A stretch of 64,000 nt of DNA, from positions 5,085,501-5,149,500 of the forward strand of contig JAWHQI010000201.1 in the NCBI GenBank assembly GCA_033032865.1, in the 5' to 3' direction. Numbering within the stretch: position 1 is the first letter of the stretch; each line of letters opens with the position of its first letter. Below are positions 44,192-55,658 of this stretch, in pieces. A model generated the notes under the pieces. That model had not been told where the DNA came from, ran no database searches, and saw only the letters and a program-made list of their open reading frames with translations. This stretch comes from Dactylorhiza incarnata. Taxonomy: Eukaryota; Streptophyta; Magnoliopsida; Asparagales; Orchidaceae. The translations under genes were made by a program, and so were the position numbers.

Positions 44192-45981
44192 AATACCCCC
44201 ATACTTGCTCATTGCTCGTCCCGAGCAATCCATTTTTCACAAGGGTAAGAAAAAATAATGCAAGATAGAATTATGAAGACTAGAAAGTAAAATGCGAAGT
44301 ATTATGCTGGCATGTGTAGATATTTTAGTAAAAAGATGTTCTTGGCATAAATGCTAATTTATGAAATACTTCAAAAATGCGTTATAATTATTTATCATTA
44401 TTTTAAAAATGAGTCGACGGTCAATCAAAAAGTTATGTGAAGGGAGAAAATAGCGTGATTGCTGAGATTTAAATTACTAGATGTAGACTTTCGGGGTGGC
44501 CTCCAAAGAAATCCATCAATGTCGACGGCCATAGGCTTGCCCGTTTGCACTTTCTCCACTACACTTCGAACTAAATCGACTCTATGGATCTTTAGGACTT
44601 AAATAGGGTACATTTTAAGGCTTGGGTTTAAGGGTGAGGTAACAATGATAAACATGAAGGCGCATTCCACTTAAACAAAATTTTTGAGCTAAAAGAAAAT
44701 GATTGCCACCACAAAATAATGAAGATTTACCCCCATACTCGCATTTTTTCAAAGGGGAAACACTCTCATACTCTTTTATTTAAATCATGAATCTTCATAA
44801 TTAGGATCATTCCAAGTATGCATGTACATACCTAGGCCGCATATCATTATGAAATTATTGCTTTTTGAGATTTAAACATTTTTTTTTGAATTGATACCCA
44901 TAATATTTTCATAGAATCGTACCCAAATATTTTTTTTCCAATTTAGCTCAAAATTTCAAAGTGTTCATTTGGGTTTTGGGCTTTTTATCTTTGGTGCCAA
45001 AATGATGAGGGTGGATCAAATAAAGGTGTAAGGCTCAAATTTGTGTGAACAATGGTGGTAAATCCAGGTTGGGTGCAAAGGCTCAAACTATCCAAAGAAA
45101 GGCCTAAATCATTTCCGTAAAGTTAATTTGTTTAAAGCGCAAATGTTTCGAAAATAGCTTGGGGCAAGTTCTAGACATCGAGAAAGGATACCCCTTTGTT
45201 TAATTCGAGTAATAGCTTTCTAACAATCTTCTACACACTCACCTAAACTACTTTTGGATAAGACCGGATTCAAATTTAAAAGTAAAATAAATTATTACTA
45301 CGCAAATTAATAAAACATAATTTTAGATCTATGCCAAGAATTTAATTTTACACCAAAACTACTCAAAGACAAGCATATGACTAGGAGCACTACATGAGTC
45401 AACAATTTTACTCTAAAGTTTCAAAAACTATTCTAGCACAAAATTATTTTTAGTTCATATGAGAAACAGTCTACTTAGAACTTACAATTTAGCAAGTGGG
45501 AGTTTTGATGAATAAAAAGAACATTTTCTAATAGATTTTTTTTGTTCTTGGACTTCCCAAGATCTGCCCGGTGAAGGGTTTGCAAGGTACTAGAGGCTAT
45601 GATGGGAATTCAAGCCCAAAGCGTCCTTTCCAAGAAATTTAATTGCATTTTTTTTATTATTTTTTTTGTTTTTATTTTTCAAGTAAAACTACAAAGAAAG
45701 CTATGCTACACCCCCATACTTAAAATTAAACATTGTCCCCAATGTTTAAAACTAAGTATGAAAGATTAAACAAAAAAAAAGTCAATAAAAAAAATCAAGA
45801 GAAATTACTAAAGTGTAAAGAGGGCTTCCCTGAATGGTAGTCGGGGTTGCCGGTCGAACACCTGCAGAGTTAAATTAGAAAAAACAAACAAGAAAAGAAA
45901 GACAAAAATAAAGAGGTTAACATTGGGTTGCCTCCCAAGAGCGCTTTGTTTACCGTCGCGTAGCTTGACTAAGTGGTAATT
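44192..45981 (-). other. Element E 3' untranslated region
   Basis: 1.8 kb AT-rich, no gene. The minus-strand string AGTATGGGGGT occurs at 44197-44204, at about 44729-44739 and at 45710-45720. Only the first abuts the LTR and is the likely polypurine primer. It also contains one copy of the stem-loop module. Confidence 0.7.
45545..45636. other. Stem-loop module, 3' copy in E
   Basis: Outer stem TTCTTGGA (45545-45552) with TCCAAGAA (45629-45636); inner stem GGGTTTG (45576-45582) with CAAGCCC (45611-45617), including one T-G pair. Nearly identical to the module at 51364-51453. Confidence 0.65.
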
Positions 45982-47360
45982 TTAAAGATTTTGGAAGTGA
46001 ATGGTTTCGATGTTTCCGGGCGCAGGGTCGCCCGGGTGATATAATTTTAAGCGTTGTCCATTGACCTTGAAAGAGCCTTTTTCCGGGTGCTCTATTAGCA
46101 CCGTTCCGTATGGCCAAACTTCTTTAACTATAAAGGGACCGGACCATCGTGATTTTAATTTACCCGAAAAAAGCCTAAGTCTTGAATTAAATAATAGGAC
46201 TAAGTCTCCCAGTGAAAAAGTTTTTGGATTTTTGATTTTTTTATCATGATAAAATTTTGTGCGCTCCTTATAAATCTTATTATTTTCGTAAGCGTTTGCG
46301 CGCCACTCGTCTAATTCATTTAATTGTAGTTTTCTGTGCTCGGAGGCTAAGTTTAAATCCAAATTTAAAAATTTTAGCGCCCAAAAGGCGCGATGTTCTA
46401 ATTCCACCGGTAGATGACAAGCTTTTCCATAGACTAATCGGTATGGTGTACATCCGATGGCGGTTTTGTACGCTGTCTGATATGCCCATAGAGCGTCGTC
46501 TAATTTTAGCGACCAATCCTTCCTATTAACGGACACAGTTTTTTCTAAAATTCTTTTAAGTTCACGGTTCACCACCTCCACTTGGCCATTTGCTTGTGGG
46601 TGGTAGGCGGTAGATAGCTTGTGGGTAACTCCATACTTTGCTAAAATTTTAGCAAGTTGGTTGTTATAAAAATGTGTGCCCCGATCACTAATTAGTGCTC
46701 GGGGTGTGCCAAATCGTGAAAATAATTTTTTTTAAAAATTTACGACGACTCTCGCGTCGTTAGTGGGAAAAGCTTGTGCTTCCGCCCACCTTGACACGTA
46801 ATCGACCGCAACAAGGATATATTTATTATTAAAAGAGGAGGGTAAAGGACCTACGAAATCTATTCCCCAAAGATCAAAAATTTCTCATTCTAAAAAAATA
46901 TTTTGGGGCATTTCGTCCCGGTTAGAAATGTTACCTGACCGTTGGCACCGATCACAATTACTCACGAAATTGTGAGCATCTTTAAATAAGGTGGGCCAAT
47001 AGAAGCCCGACTCTAGCGCCTTTCTTGCGGTCCGGTTCGCTTGGTAATGGCCACCGGTTGGCCCTTCATGGCAGTGCCGCAGAATTTGGGCGCCTTCCTC
47101 GCCCGAAATACACCTTCTTACCACTTGGTCTGCGCAGACAAGAAATAAAATGGGGTCCTCCCAAAAATATTTTTTCAAATCTGAAAAGAATTTCTTCTTT
47201 TGTTGACTTGAAAAATCTTTTGGTAGGACCCGGGCTACTAAATAGTTGGCCAAATCCACGTACCAAGGGGTGGAAGAAGTCGTTACCTTTTCGATAGCAA
47301 GGAGGCGCTCTTCAGGGAATTTGTCGTCAATTTCGGCTTCCACTAGTGCTCCTGCAGCCG
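45982..47360 (-). pseudogene. E integrase
   Basis: Minus strand: [19 protein letters not shown] and [13 protein letters not shown] (HHCC zinc finger), NIFLE then TGA then [15 protein letters not shown] (core, first D), a [20 protein letters not shown] (second D), [17 protein letters not shown] (catalytic E), and a C-terminal domain with [20 protein letters not shown]. All catalytic residues remain visible; at least two stops interrupt the core. There is no chromodomain, in line with Athila. Confidence 0.8.
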
Positions 47361-48910
47361 GATTCTCCAACCGTGAGAGGTGGTCGGCCGCAACATTCTC
47401 CGCTCCCCTTTTGTCTTGGATCTCCAAATCGAATTCTTGTAGTAGGAGGATCCACCTTAGCAGTCGAGGCTTTGCATCTCCTTTTTGTAGTAAATACGGG
47501 AGAGCGGAGTGATCTGTAAAAACAATAACTTTTCAAAGCGTTAAATATGATCGAAATTTGTCAAACGCAAAAATTATTGCCAAAAATTCTTTCTCCGTTG
47601 TTGTATAATTTGCTTGTGCGGATGTTAGCGTTTTGCTTGCGTAATAGATTGGGTGAAAATGTTTATTCACCAGTTGGCCTAAAACTGCACCTACAGCAAA
47701 ATCGCTCGCATCACACATGATTTCAAACGGAAGAGACCAATTTGGCGCGATTAAAATAGGGGAATTTATTAGTTCATTTTTTATTTTGTTAAACAGCTTT
47801 CAAACACTCGTCATCAAAATTAAACGCGGATTCTTTTTCCAAAAGATGAGTTAGCGGTTTCGAAATTTTTGAGAAATCTTGTATAAACCGTCTATAAAAA
47901 CCCGCATGTCCTAGAAAACTTCTAATAGATTTTATATTGGTAGGAGGGGGAAGTTTTTCTATGACCTCGATCTTGGCCCTATCGACCTCGATCCCCTTAT
48001 TAGAAATTTTATGCCCAAGGACTAATCCCTCTTGGACCATAAAGTGGCACTTCTCCCAGTTGAGTGCCAAATTCGTGTCTTCGCAGCGTTGAAGAACACG
48101 ATCAAGATTATTTAAACAATTATGAAATGAATTGCCAAAAACAGAAAAATCGTCCATGAATATTTCCATGACGTCTTCTACAAGTTCATTAAAAATTGCC
48201 AGCATACATCGTTGAAATGTAGCCGGCGCGTTGCAAAGACCAAACAGCATTCTTCGATATGCGAAGGTGCCGAACGGACAGGTGAATGTGGTTTTCTCTT
48301 GGTCTTCGGGCGCAATTGGGATTTGAAAATATCCCGAAAGACCATCGAGAAAACAGTAGTGTGAGTGACCGGATAAGCGTTCTAAAATTTGGTCAATAAA
48401 GGGTAACAGAAAGTGATCTTTACGGGTAGCATCATTTAATTTTCTATAATCGATGCATACTCACCAACCCGTAACAGTACGGGTCGGGATCAACTCATTA
48501 TTTTCATTTGTGACTACAGTTATTCCACCCTTTTTAGGCACGACTTGCACTGGGCTAACCCAAGTGCTATCAGAGATTGGGTAAATAATTCCCGCATCTA
48601 ATAATTTTATTATTTCGGCCTTAACGACGTCCTTCATATTTGGATTAAGCCGTCGTTGGGGCTGAATAACACCGCGAGAATTATTTTCTAAACTTATTTT
48701 GTGCGTGCAAAACGAGGGGCTAATCCCCTTTATATCCGAAATTTGCCATGCAATTGCATGGCGGTGATTATTTAAAATTTTAATTAATTCGAAAGTTTCC
48801 GAATCGTTAAGTGCGGAAGCTATTATTACGGGCAGTTTTGAATTTTTTTCTAAAAATATGTATTTTAAATGTTCCGGCAATTGTTTTAGTTCTAAACTCG
48901 GTGGCTCCTC
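47361..48910 (-). pseudogene. E reverse transcriptase and RNase H
   Basis: Minus strand: QVVPKKGGITVVTNENNE, then TGA after TRTVTGW at about 48460, CFLDGLSGYFQIPIAPEDQE (first D), LFGLCNAPATFQRCM, EIFMDDFSVFG (MDD box), IRSFLGHAGFYRRFI, a one-base insertion at about 47790, CDASDFAVGAVLGQ and TTTEKEFLAI (RNase H), a TGA at about 47533, then [16 protein letters not shown]. The TGA after TGW fits a C-to-T change of CGA. Confidence 0.8.
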
Positions 48911-49106
48911 GTAAGATGTTTTTATTTTAGAAATATTTAAGTTTACTTCTTCAAATTTGGTTGGCCGAGTTTTTTTTTTCTAAACAAAATAAATTTGCAA
49001 TTTCCGGATTTTCAAATAAAGGCAAAATTATTTCAGAAAATGACTTTATTTCCTCTTCAAAATTTGTTTCTAGGGTAAAACAAGAGTCGTCGTTTGGAAA
49101 CGCATT

Positions 49107-50225
49107 TCACATCGATTGATTTATATTAAAAAAAACTTCTTCCTCACCAACTCGTAGGAGAAGGTTTCCGTTACTTACGTCAATTATAGCCCGAGCGGCG
49201 GCTAGGAAGGGCCGGCCAAGTATGAGTGGTACTTCAGCGTCCTCTTCGATATCGAGGATGACAAAGTCTACCGGAAAGATAAACTTGTCAACCTTCACTA
49301 GCACATCCTCAATGATCCCGATTGGATACTTTACGGACCGATCCGCTAGTTGGATGCTTATATTGGTTGGGCTTGGGGTGCCCAAACCAAGCTTCTTAAA
49401 TAAGGAGAACGGCATAAGATTTATGCTCGCCCCTAGATCGGCCAAGGCGTTTTTAATTAGTAAATTTCCGAACAAACACGGGATGGAAAACCGTCCCGGA
49501 TCATTTGATTTTTCCGGTAATTTATTAAGAACTATCGCCGAACATTCTGCATTAAGAGAAATACGCGAAATATCTTCAAGTTTCTTTTTATTTGATAATA
49601 AATCCTTGAGATATTTCACGTATTTAGGCATTTTAGAGAGTGCCTCGCAAAATGGTACATTAATTTGTATTTGTTTTAAAATATTTATAAATTTTTTATA
49701 CTGCTCCTCGTTGCGCTCATTTTGTAATTTAGAAGGATACGGAATAGAAGGTGTTTGAATAATGCGCGGAGCTAAATCAGAAGAGTTTAAATGCGGAGTT
49801 GGAGTTGAAACGTTTACCTTAGGCTCGACCAAATTTGAACTTTTTACCTCCTTTCCGCTACGGAGGGTTATAGCGTTGGCGCTCTCCCGTGGATTGGGCT
49901 CAGTATTGCCCGGTAGAGCTCCCTGTTGGCGTTCGGAGAACATCTTGGCGAGTTGTCCAATCTGATTTTCTAGGCTTTTAATAGATCCGGAAAGGTTCCG
50001 GATATTGGCATCAGTAGAAGCGACGTATTTGGTGAAGACCTCTTCAAGTGAAGGGGCCCTTGGTGGTTGTGGTGGAGCGAATCCAGGAGGATTCACTTGT
50101 GGGGGGCGTTGAGCATTATTGGGGTTGCTCCATGAAAAATTCGGGTGGTTCCTTAAACCCGGATTATAACTATTAGGAAGATTATTATTATTTGGGTTAT
50201 AAGGAGGACGATAGGAGTTCCCCAT
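49107..50225 (-). pseudogene. E gag C-terminus and aspartic protease
   Basis: An asparagine/proline-rich Gag tail is followed by LEEVFTKYVASTDANIRNL and LENQIGQLAKMFSERQ. The protease has LADLGASINLMPFSLFKKLG (active site DLGAS near residue 263) and VPLILGRPFLAAARAIIDV. Stop TGA at 49107. Replacement of the usual DTG/DSG by DLG is characteristic of Athila proteases. Confidence 0.8.
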
Positions 50226-51228
50226 ATAATCAACTTGTTCTTGATTATAATTATAATAATATATAATAATTATTATTATTATTATTATGATTATTAGCCC
50301 CGTTAATGGCGGAGGAAGCAGACATCTCCGCCATTTGCTTAGTAAGCCATTCTACTTGATATGCTAAATTCGGGGTGGCCTCGACTTCAAAGAGTTCGGT
50401 CGGTTTGTTAGGACGCGACCGTGGCGCATTCCACTGATAAGCATTCATGGCCATCTCCTCAAAAAGCTCTTGAGCGGCATCTGGGGTTTTGTTATTTAGA
50501 GTTCCCCCAGCTGCTGCGTCAATCATCTGCCTCGTTTGGAGATTCAAACCATTGTAGAATGTTTGAACTTGTTGCCATAAAGGAAGGGCGTGGTGAGGAC
50601 ATCTCTGCAATAATTCCTTGAAGCGCTCCCATGTGTCATAGAGAGACTCCGAGTCTATTTTCGTAAATGAGAGAATGTCCGTACGTAATTTAGCGGACTT
50701 CGCCGGAGGAGAATATTTAGTTAAAAATTTCTCCGTCATTTCGGCCCATGTAGTGATGGAACCTCTAGGAAGAGATCCCAACCATTGCTTGGCCTTAGTC
50801 CGCAAAGAAAATGGAAATAAACGCAAACGAATGTCGTCGTCGGTGACGCCATTAATTTTAAACGTGTCGCAAATTTCCAAAAAATTCAATAAATGTAAAT
50901 TTGGATCTTCATCTGGTAACCCGTCAAAGATGACGGTTTGCTGTACCATTTGAATGATACTCGTTTTGATTTCGAAATTATTATTTGCCACTGCCGGGCG
51001 AATAATACTTGATTGTGTTCCCTCCCAATTTGGCCTCGCATAATAGGACATAGTCCGTAGCGGAGCCTCATTATGGTCGGGGTCACCTATTATATCTTCG
51101 TTAGTCTCTCCGACTGACTCTTCGCGAATTATTGGTAGATTACTAAATCGGAGACGTCGCCGCAAGGTGCGCTCGATTTCCGGATCAAAACCAAATTCAA
51201 AATCAATTGAAGAGTTTCCTCGGGTCAT
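50226..51228 (-). pseudogene. E gag N-terminal part
   Basis: Minus strand from ATG 51228: FLEICDTFKINGVTDDDIRL, LFPFSLRTKAKQWLGSLPRG, the gypsy Gag core, then LFEEMAMNAYQWNAPRSR. The frame is lost in an AAT/ATT microsatellite (50255-50290) encoding a poly-asparagine tract; the continuation is in another frame at 50225. Confidence 0.8.
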
Positions 51229-51563
51229 AAACCAAAAGAAAAGAAAAGAAGCGGAAAAAGAAAAAGGGAAAAATAAGATTTTAGATAAATAAATTTATTT
51301 TTATTTTATTACATTTTTTTTAGATTTTTATTTTTTTATTATTATTAGGTGAATTAGAATTAGTCCTGGACTTCCCAAGATCTACCCGGTGAAGGGTTTG
51401 CAAGGTACTAGAGGCTATGATGGGAATTCAAACCCAAAGCGTCCTTTCCAGGAATTTAGTTGCACCTTAAAATTAAGAAAAAGAAAATAAAATAAAATAA
51501 AATTAATAGATATTTCGGTTTTCGAAATATCAACCGAGTCCCCGGACAACGGCGCCAAAAACT
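51229..51563 (-). other. E 5' leader with primer site
   Basis: The minus strand at 51557-51540 reads TGGCGCCGTTGTCCGGGG, the tRNA-Asp complement with one extra T. The leader carries the stem-loop module and is otherwise AT-rich. Confidence 0.75.
51364..51453. other. Stem-loop module, 5' leader copy in E
   Basis: Outer stem TCCTGGA (51364-51370) with TCCAGGA (51447-51453); inner stem GGGTTTG (51394-51400) with CAAACCC (51429-51435). Relative to the 3' copy, a T-A pair in the outer stem is replaced by C-G. Confidence 0.65.
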
Positions 51564-53158
51564 TGATGGACAAAACTATGCTTGCAAATGATAACGGCAA
51601 GTGTACCGTATCGAATGTAGTATAGGTTATTAAAACAAGGTCATATTAGACTCGGGCGGTTGAATACTCTTACTTCGGAAAATCTCTATTATTTTATCGA
51701 ATAGAATTTGTGGTTGGTTGGTTGCGGAAAAAGAGAAATAGCTTATTTAAATTAATGAATTAAAGGTTAGTACTCAACCTTGAATCACCTTGAAAAAAAT
51801 AAATAAATAAATAAAGAAATAAAACTTCTAATCCTCTTTAAAAGAAATGCTTGACCGTGGAGGTTCCTGATTTATGAACGTACCTCTCTCGAGGATACGC
51901 CTAACTGAGTTTAGGTTGATCAATCGAACTCTCGTTCTAGAATCGAAACCCCTAAAGCTCGCTTTATCGAAGTGAACCCCTCTATTGGATATAACTCCAA
52001 TCCGGGAGATTTATGCCGTCCTCTCTCGAGGAGTGCATTCAAATGTCTTTATCCTTGAAGTGATCGATTCGAACTCAAAACCTCTCGATTATTTGACTAC
52101 GAAAACAAGAATGAGATTATATATCGATAATATAATCTCAATCAATAAAAATTCAAGGATAAATCTTAAGCGATCTAAATAAGAGAAAAAGAAGTTCTAA
52201 ACTGAATTATGAATTATATTTTCCTTGGATCATCTCGGCCGAGTACTAATGAAATTTAGCTACTCATGGAGATGGAGGAATTGATGAAATACAAGAGGTG
52301 CATAATGAAGATTGAGAGTAGAATAAGAGTAAAAGTGCTATTTTATTAATTTAAAGGGAAATTACAACTAGGAAACAAGAAATTACAAACCTGAAATGAA
52401 AGTGCAAGCTAAGAAAGAAGATTACAAGCTTAAGAATGAAATCAATGCAAGAAAATAAACTTAGAACTCCCAAAATTCGTCCCCAAACATCTGGAAAAGG
52501 CTCACTTTAAATAGCTGAATTTTTGGTGTTACACGCCCTTGGTCACGCCCGTGACCAAGGGCGTGTAAGGGGCGTGATCGAAGCGGTAGCGGAGAGGGCG
52601 CCTTCTGGAGTAATTGCGAGCAGTTTCGGCCGTGTCACGCCCTAGGTCACGCCCGTGACCTGGGGCGTGTAATCCTGAAATCTTGCTGCTGGCGGGAAGC
52701 TTCGGCGGGAAATTGGCGCGGGAAAGGTCACGCCCGTGTACTGGATGTCACGCCCTTGGTCACGCCCGTGACCGAGGGCGTGTAATTTTAATTGACATGG
52801 CGGCATGCTCCGGATGTTTGTGGCGGGTCGTGGCCGTGACATTGGGTCACGCCCTTGGTCACGCCCGTGACCTGGGGCGTGTACTTGGCGAAAACTTCAC
52901 GGAGCGTCCCTAGAGTGGCAGAAGCATGTCTGGAGTATTTCGTAGGTTACACGTCCATGGTCACGCCCGTGACCCGGGGCGTGTAATATTAACTTTTTGC
53001 TCAAAACAGCCCAGAAAACCTGAAAACACTAAATAAAAAGTTAGCTTATGAAATAACAATGGAAGAATTTATATGATAAAATTCCTAAAAATAACATAAT
53101 TTTATATGAAAAACATAATAAACCTAAACTAAAAGATGAGTAAATAAATTACTCATCA
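51564..53158 (-). repeat. Element E 5' LTR
   Basis: 1595 bp, nearly identical to the left LTR, same termini, same hairpin (53135-53157) and same five palindromes. Followed by the ATGTA duplication. Confidence 0.9.
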
Positions 53159-53163
53159 ATGTA

Positions 53164-55650
53164 GAAAGTAAACCTTCGGCATTTGGAAACAAAGGGTTAA
53201 GCTGTTCATGGAAGCTTTAGACCCTAGGATCTATATCATTGTTCAGGAAGGCCCCTTCCTTATCACAAAGCCCTCCATCATTTATCCTACTAGACAGGTA
53301 GGCAAGTCTTACAATGAAATGACAAGGGATGAGATAGCATTGGCTACAATGGATAAAAGAGCTCAAAATATTATTGTCAATGCTATTGATGATTCAACTT
53401 TCCAAAACTTGGTGCACTTTGAGACTGCAAAGGAGATGTGGGATATACTGATTGTGTACATGGAAGGGACTAAAGAAGTGAGGAATGATAGGAAATCACT
53501 ACTTAATCAGGAGTATGAAGCCTTTAGGCAACAAAATCAGGAGTGCATAGCTGACTACTATGAAAGATTCTTCAGAATAGTAAATGAGTTGTGGACCTAT
53601 GAAAGGACCTTCACTCATTATGAGTTGAATGATAAATTCCTAATATCTCTAACTAGAGACTGGGATACAAATATCTGTTCCATCAGGGAAGTGGAAAAGC
53701 TGAGTGAAACTCCTCCTCACACTCTGTTTAGAAAGTTGCTCTCATATGAGATGCAACTATCTGCTAGAAAGGAAGAGGACATCTCCTCCAGGCCTCTTAC
53801 TAGGGAGAAGTCTGTGGCCCTCAAGGATGAAGGGTCCAAGAAGAGCAATACAAGAATTCCTACCCCTACAAGAAGGGCTGCTGACTCAGACAATTCAGAT
53901 CACTGCTCATCTGAAAACAGCTCTTCTGATGAGGAATTTGCTGCCTTCTCAAGGCAATTCAAAAAGATGATGAGAAGGAAGCAGTGGAAGAATAAGCCTT
54001 CCTCCTCCTCACATCCTAGGAAGGATTAAAGCAGGGCAGACAGGCAGCACCCCAAAGGGGACAGGTATGACTCTAAACATGTTAACAATGGTTTAACTAA
54101 TGTGATTTGTTATTGCTGCAGTAAGCATGGACATGTCATTGCTGACTGTCCAGTCAAAAGAAAGGATAAGGGTGATAACTAAGCATTATCACCAAAAGGG
54201 AAGAAAAGATGAGAAATCCTTCCTAGCCAAGAAGGACAAAAGATGAAGTGAATCTTAGTCATCATCATCATATTCAGATGATGAAGAAGAGGCTTATATT
54301 GGGATGTTTGCTGCTAAGGAAGATGAGGACTTTCCTGCAGCAAAGGTGGGCATCAGGGCCCCTCTATCACATTCAGACAGTGATATGGAGGTGGATGAAG
54401 ATGTTGAAGAATATATTGGCATAATGGCCTTAACATCAGATGATGAAGACTGTCCGGACACACCTGAACAGGTACCTACTCCTCTCTCTTCCTCTAAGTA
54501 TGAATCAATTCCAGAATCTGATGCACACTCATCAACTGATGATTATGATTCAGAATCTGAAGTGGGTGTCAATCAATTGATTGAAAAATATGATGCTGTA
54601 GTTGTTGCTCTGAAAGAGAGCAAGAAGCTTACTAAAAGCCAAGCCCTAGAGATTGACTCACTTAAAATGGCTGAAAGAAATTGTTCTGAGTCTCCTACTT
54701 TGGTGGCTCAGATGAGTAGAGAAATATGCAAACTCAAGGGGATAACAATTTTCCATCTGAGCTCTATTTCTCTAAAGAATAAGATCTTCAAGGATCTTGA
54801 GGAAAAGCTTCTCAAAGAGAAAAGCCTAGTGGCTCAATTCTCCAAGCCTAAATCTGTGCTCCCTATCATTGACTCCTTTTCTTCTCAATCCAATAGAAGA
54901 GGACTAGGATTCAATAAAATGGAGACAGGAGAATGAAGTGGAAAAAATAGCAAGGGTAAGGCTAAGCCTCAAAGCACCTTTCAAAAGGTATTACTTCCTT
55001 CCAACAGGTATGACCATGAAAGCATGTATGGTCACTGGAAGAATGGAAGTACCTATAGGAAGGAAAATACTCCTTCCCATAGTGGAAGAAAGGGAATGGG
55101 ATTGAGTGCCATGAAGGCTCCCCATGAGGAAATTCAAATGGCCCAACCTGGACCTTTTGTATTTGGTACCTCAGCACCCTAATTCAAGAATCAGGCTGCA
55201 AGCTATTCTAAATCTATTTAAGTAAAGAAAATTCCTGCTGTCAAATCTATTGACAAGACTTATTGCTCAGTGTCAGATGCCATCAGATCTTGTATGGCTG
55301 CCAAGACAAAGCAAGCTGATGCCATCAGGACAAAGAGCTTCAAGCCAGAACATAGATTGACATTCAGTCAAATCATTACTGAGAGAAACAGGAAGAATGC
55401 AGCTGTCTCCCCTTCTGAACACAGACACAGTAATGCTAATTCCTCAAGAAATGTTCAGAAGAGGAGATATAACATTCATGAATGTTGGTACTGTGGTAAG
55501 GTGGGACAGTTTGCCATAGATTGTTGGCATAATCCTAATGTGCCATGCGCAAAGATGAGCTTTCCTGCAAAAGCTGCAGCAGGTTTGAATCCTTTTCATT
55601 CTAAGAAAGACCTAGGACCCAAAATTGTTTGGGCTCCTAAGGGTAATTAA
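53164..55650 (+). pseudogene. Element D gag
   Basis: FGIWKQRVKLFMEALDPRIY and ETAKEMWDILIVYMEG mark the copia Gag (UBN2) domain. After a TAA at 54027-54029 comes a canonical CCHC knuckle (CYCCSKHGHVIADC, 54108-54149). An acidic coiled-coil part (54304-54936) follows, then a second knuckle with H replaced by Q (CWYCGKVGQFAIDC, 55483-55524), and the end GPKIVWAPKGN. Several stops and shifts split it. Confidence 0.8.
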
Positions 55651-55658
55651 ATTCCATC

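Larger units (their letters stand above)
42605..53158 (-). mobile_element. Element E: antisense Athila-like Ty3/gypsy, all domains present but mutated
   Basis: 10.55 kb with exact ATGTA duplications, LTRs 42605-44191 and 51564-53158, a tRNA-Asp primer site, gag, protease, RT, RNase H and integrase in gypsy order. The gag and protease sequences and the DLGAS protease box are Athila-type. No envelope-like ORF is seen in the 1.8 kb between integrase and LTR. The two LTRs are very similar, so E is probably one of the younger insertions. Confidence 0.9.
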
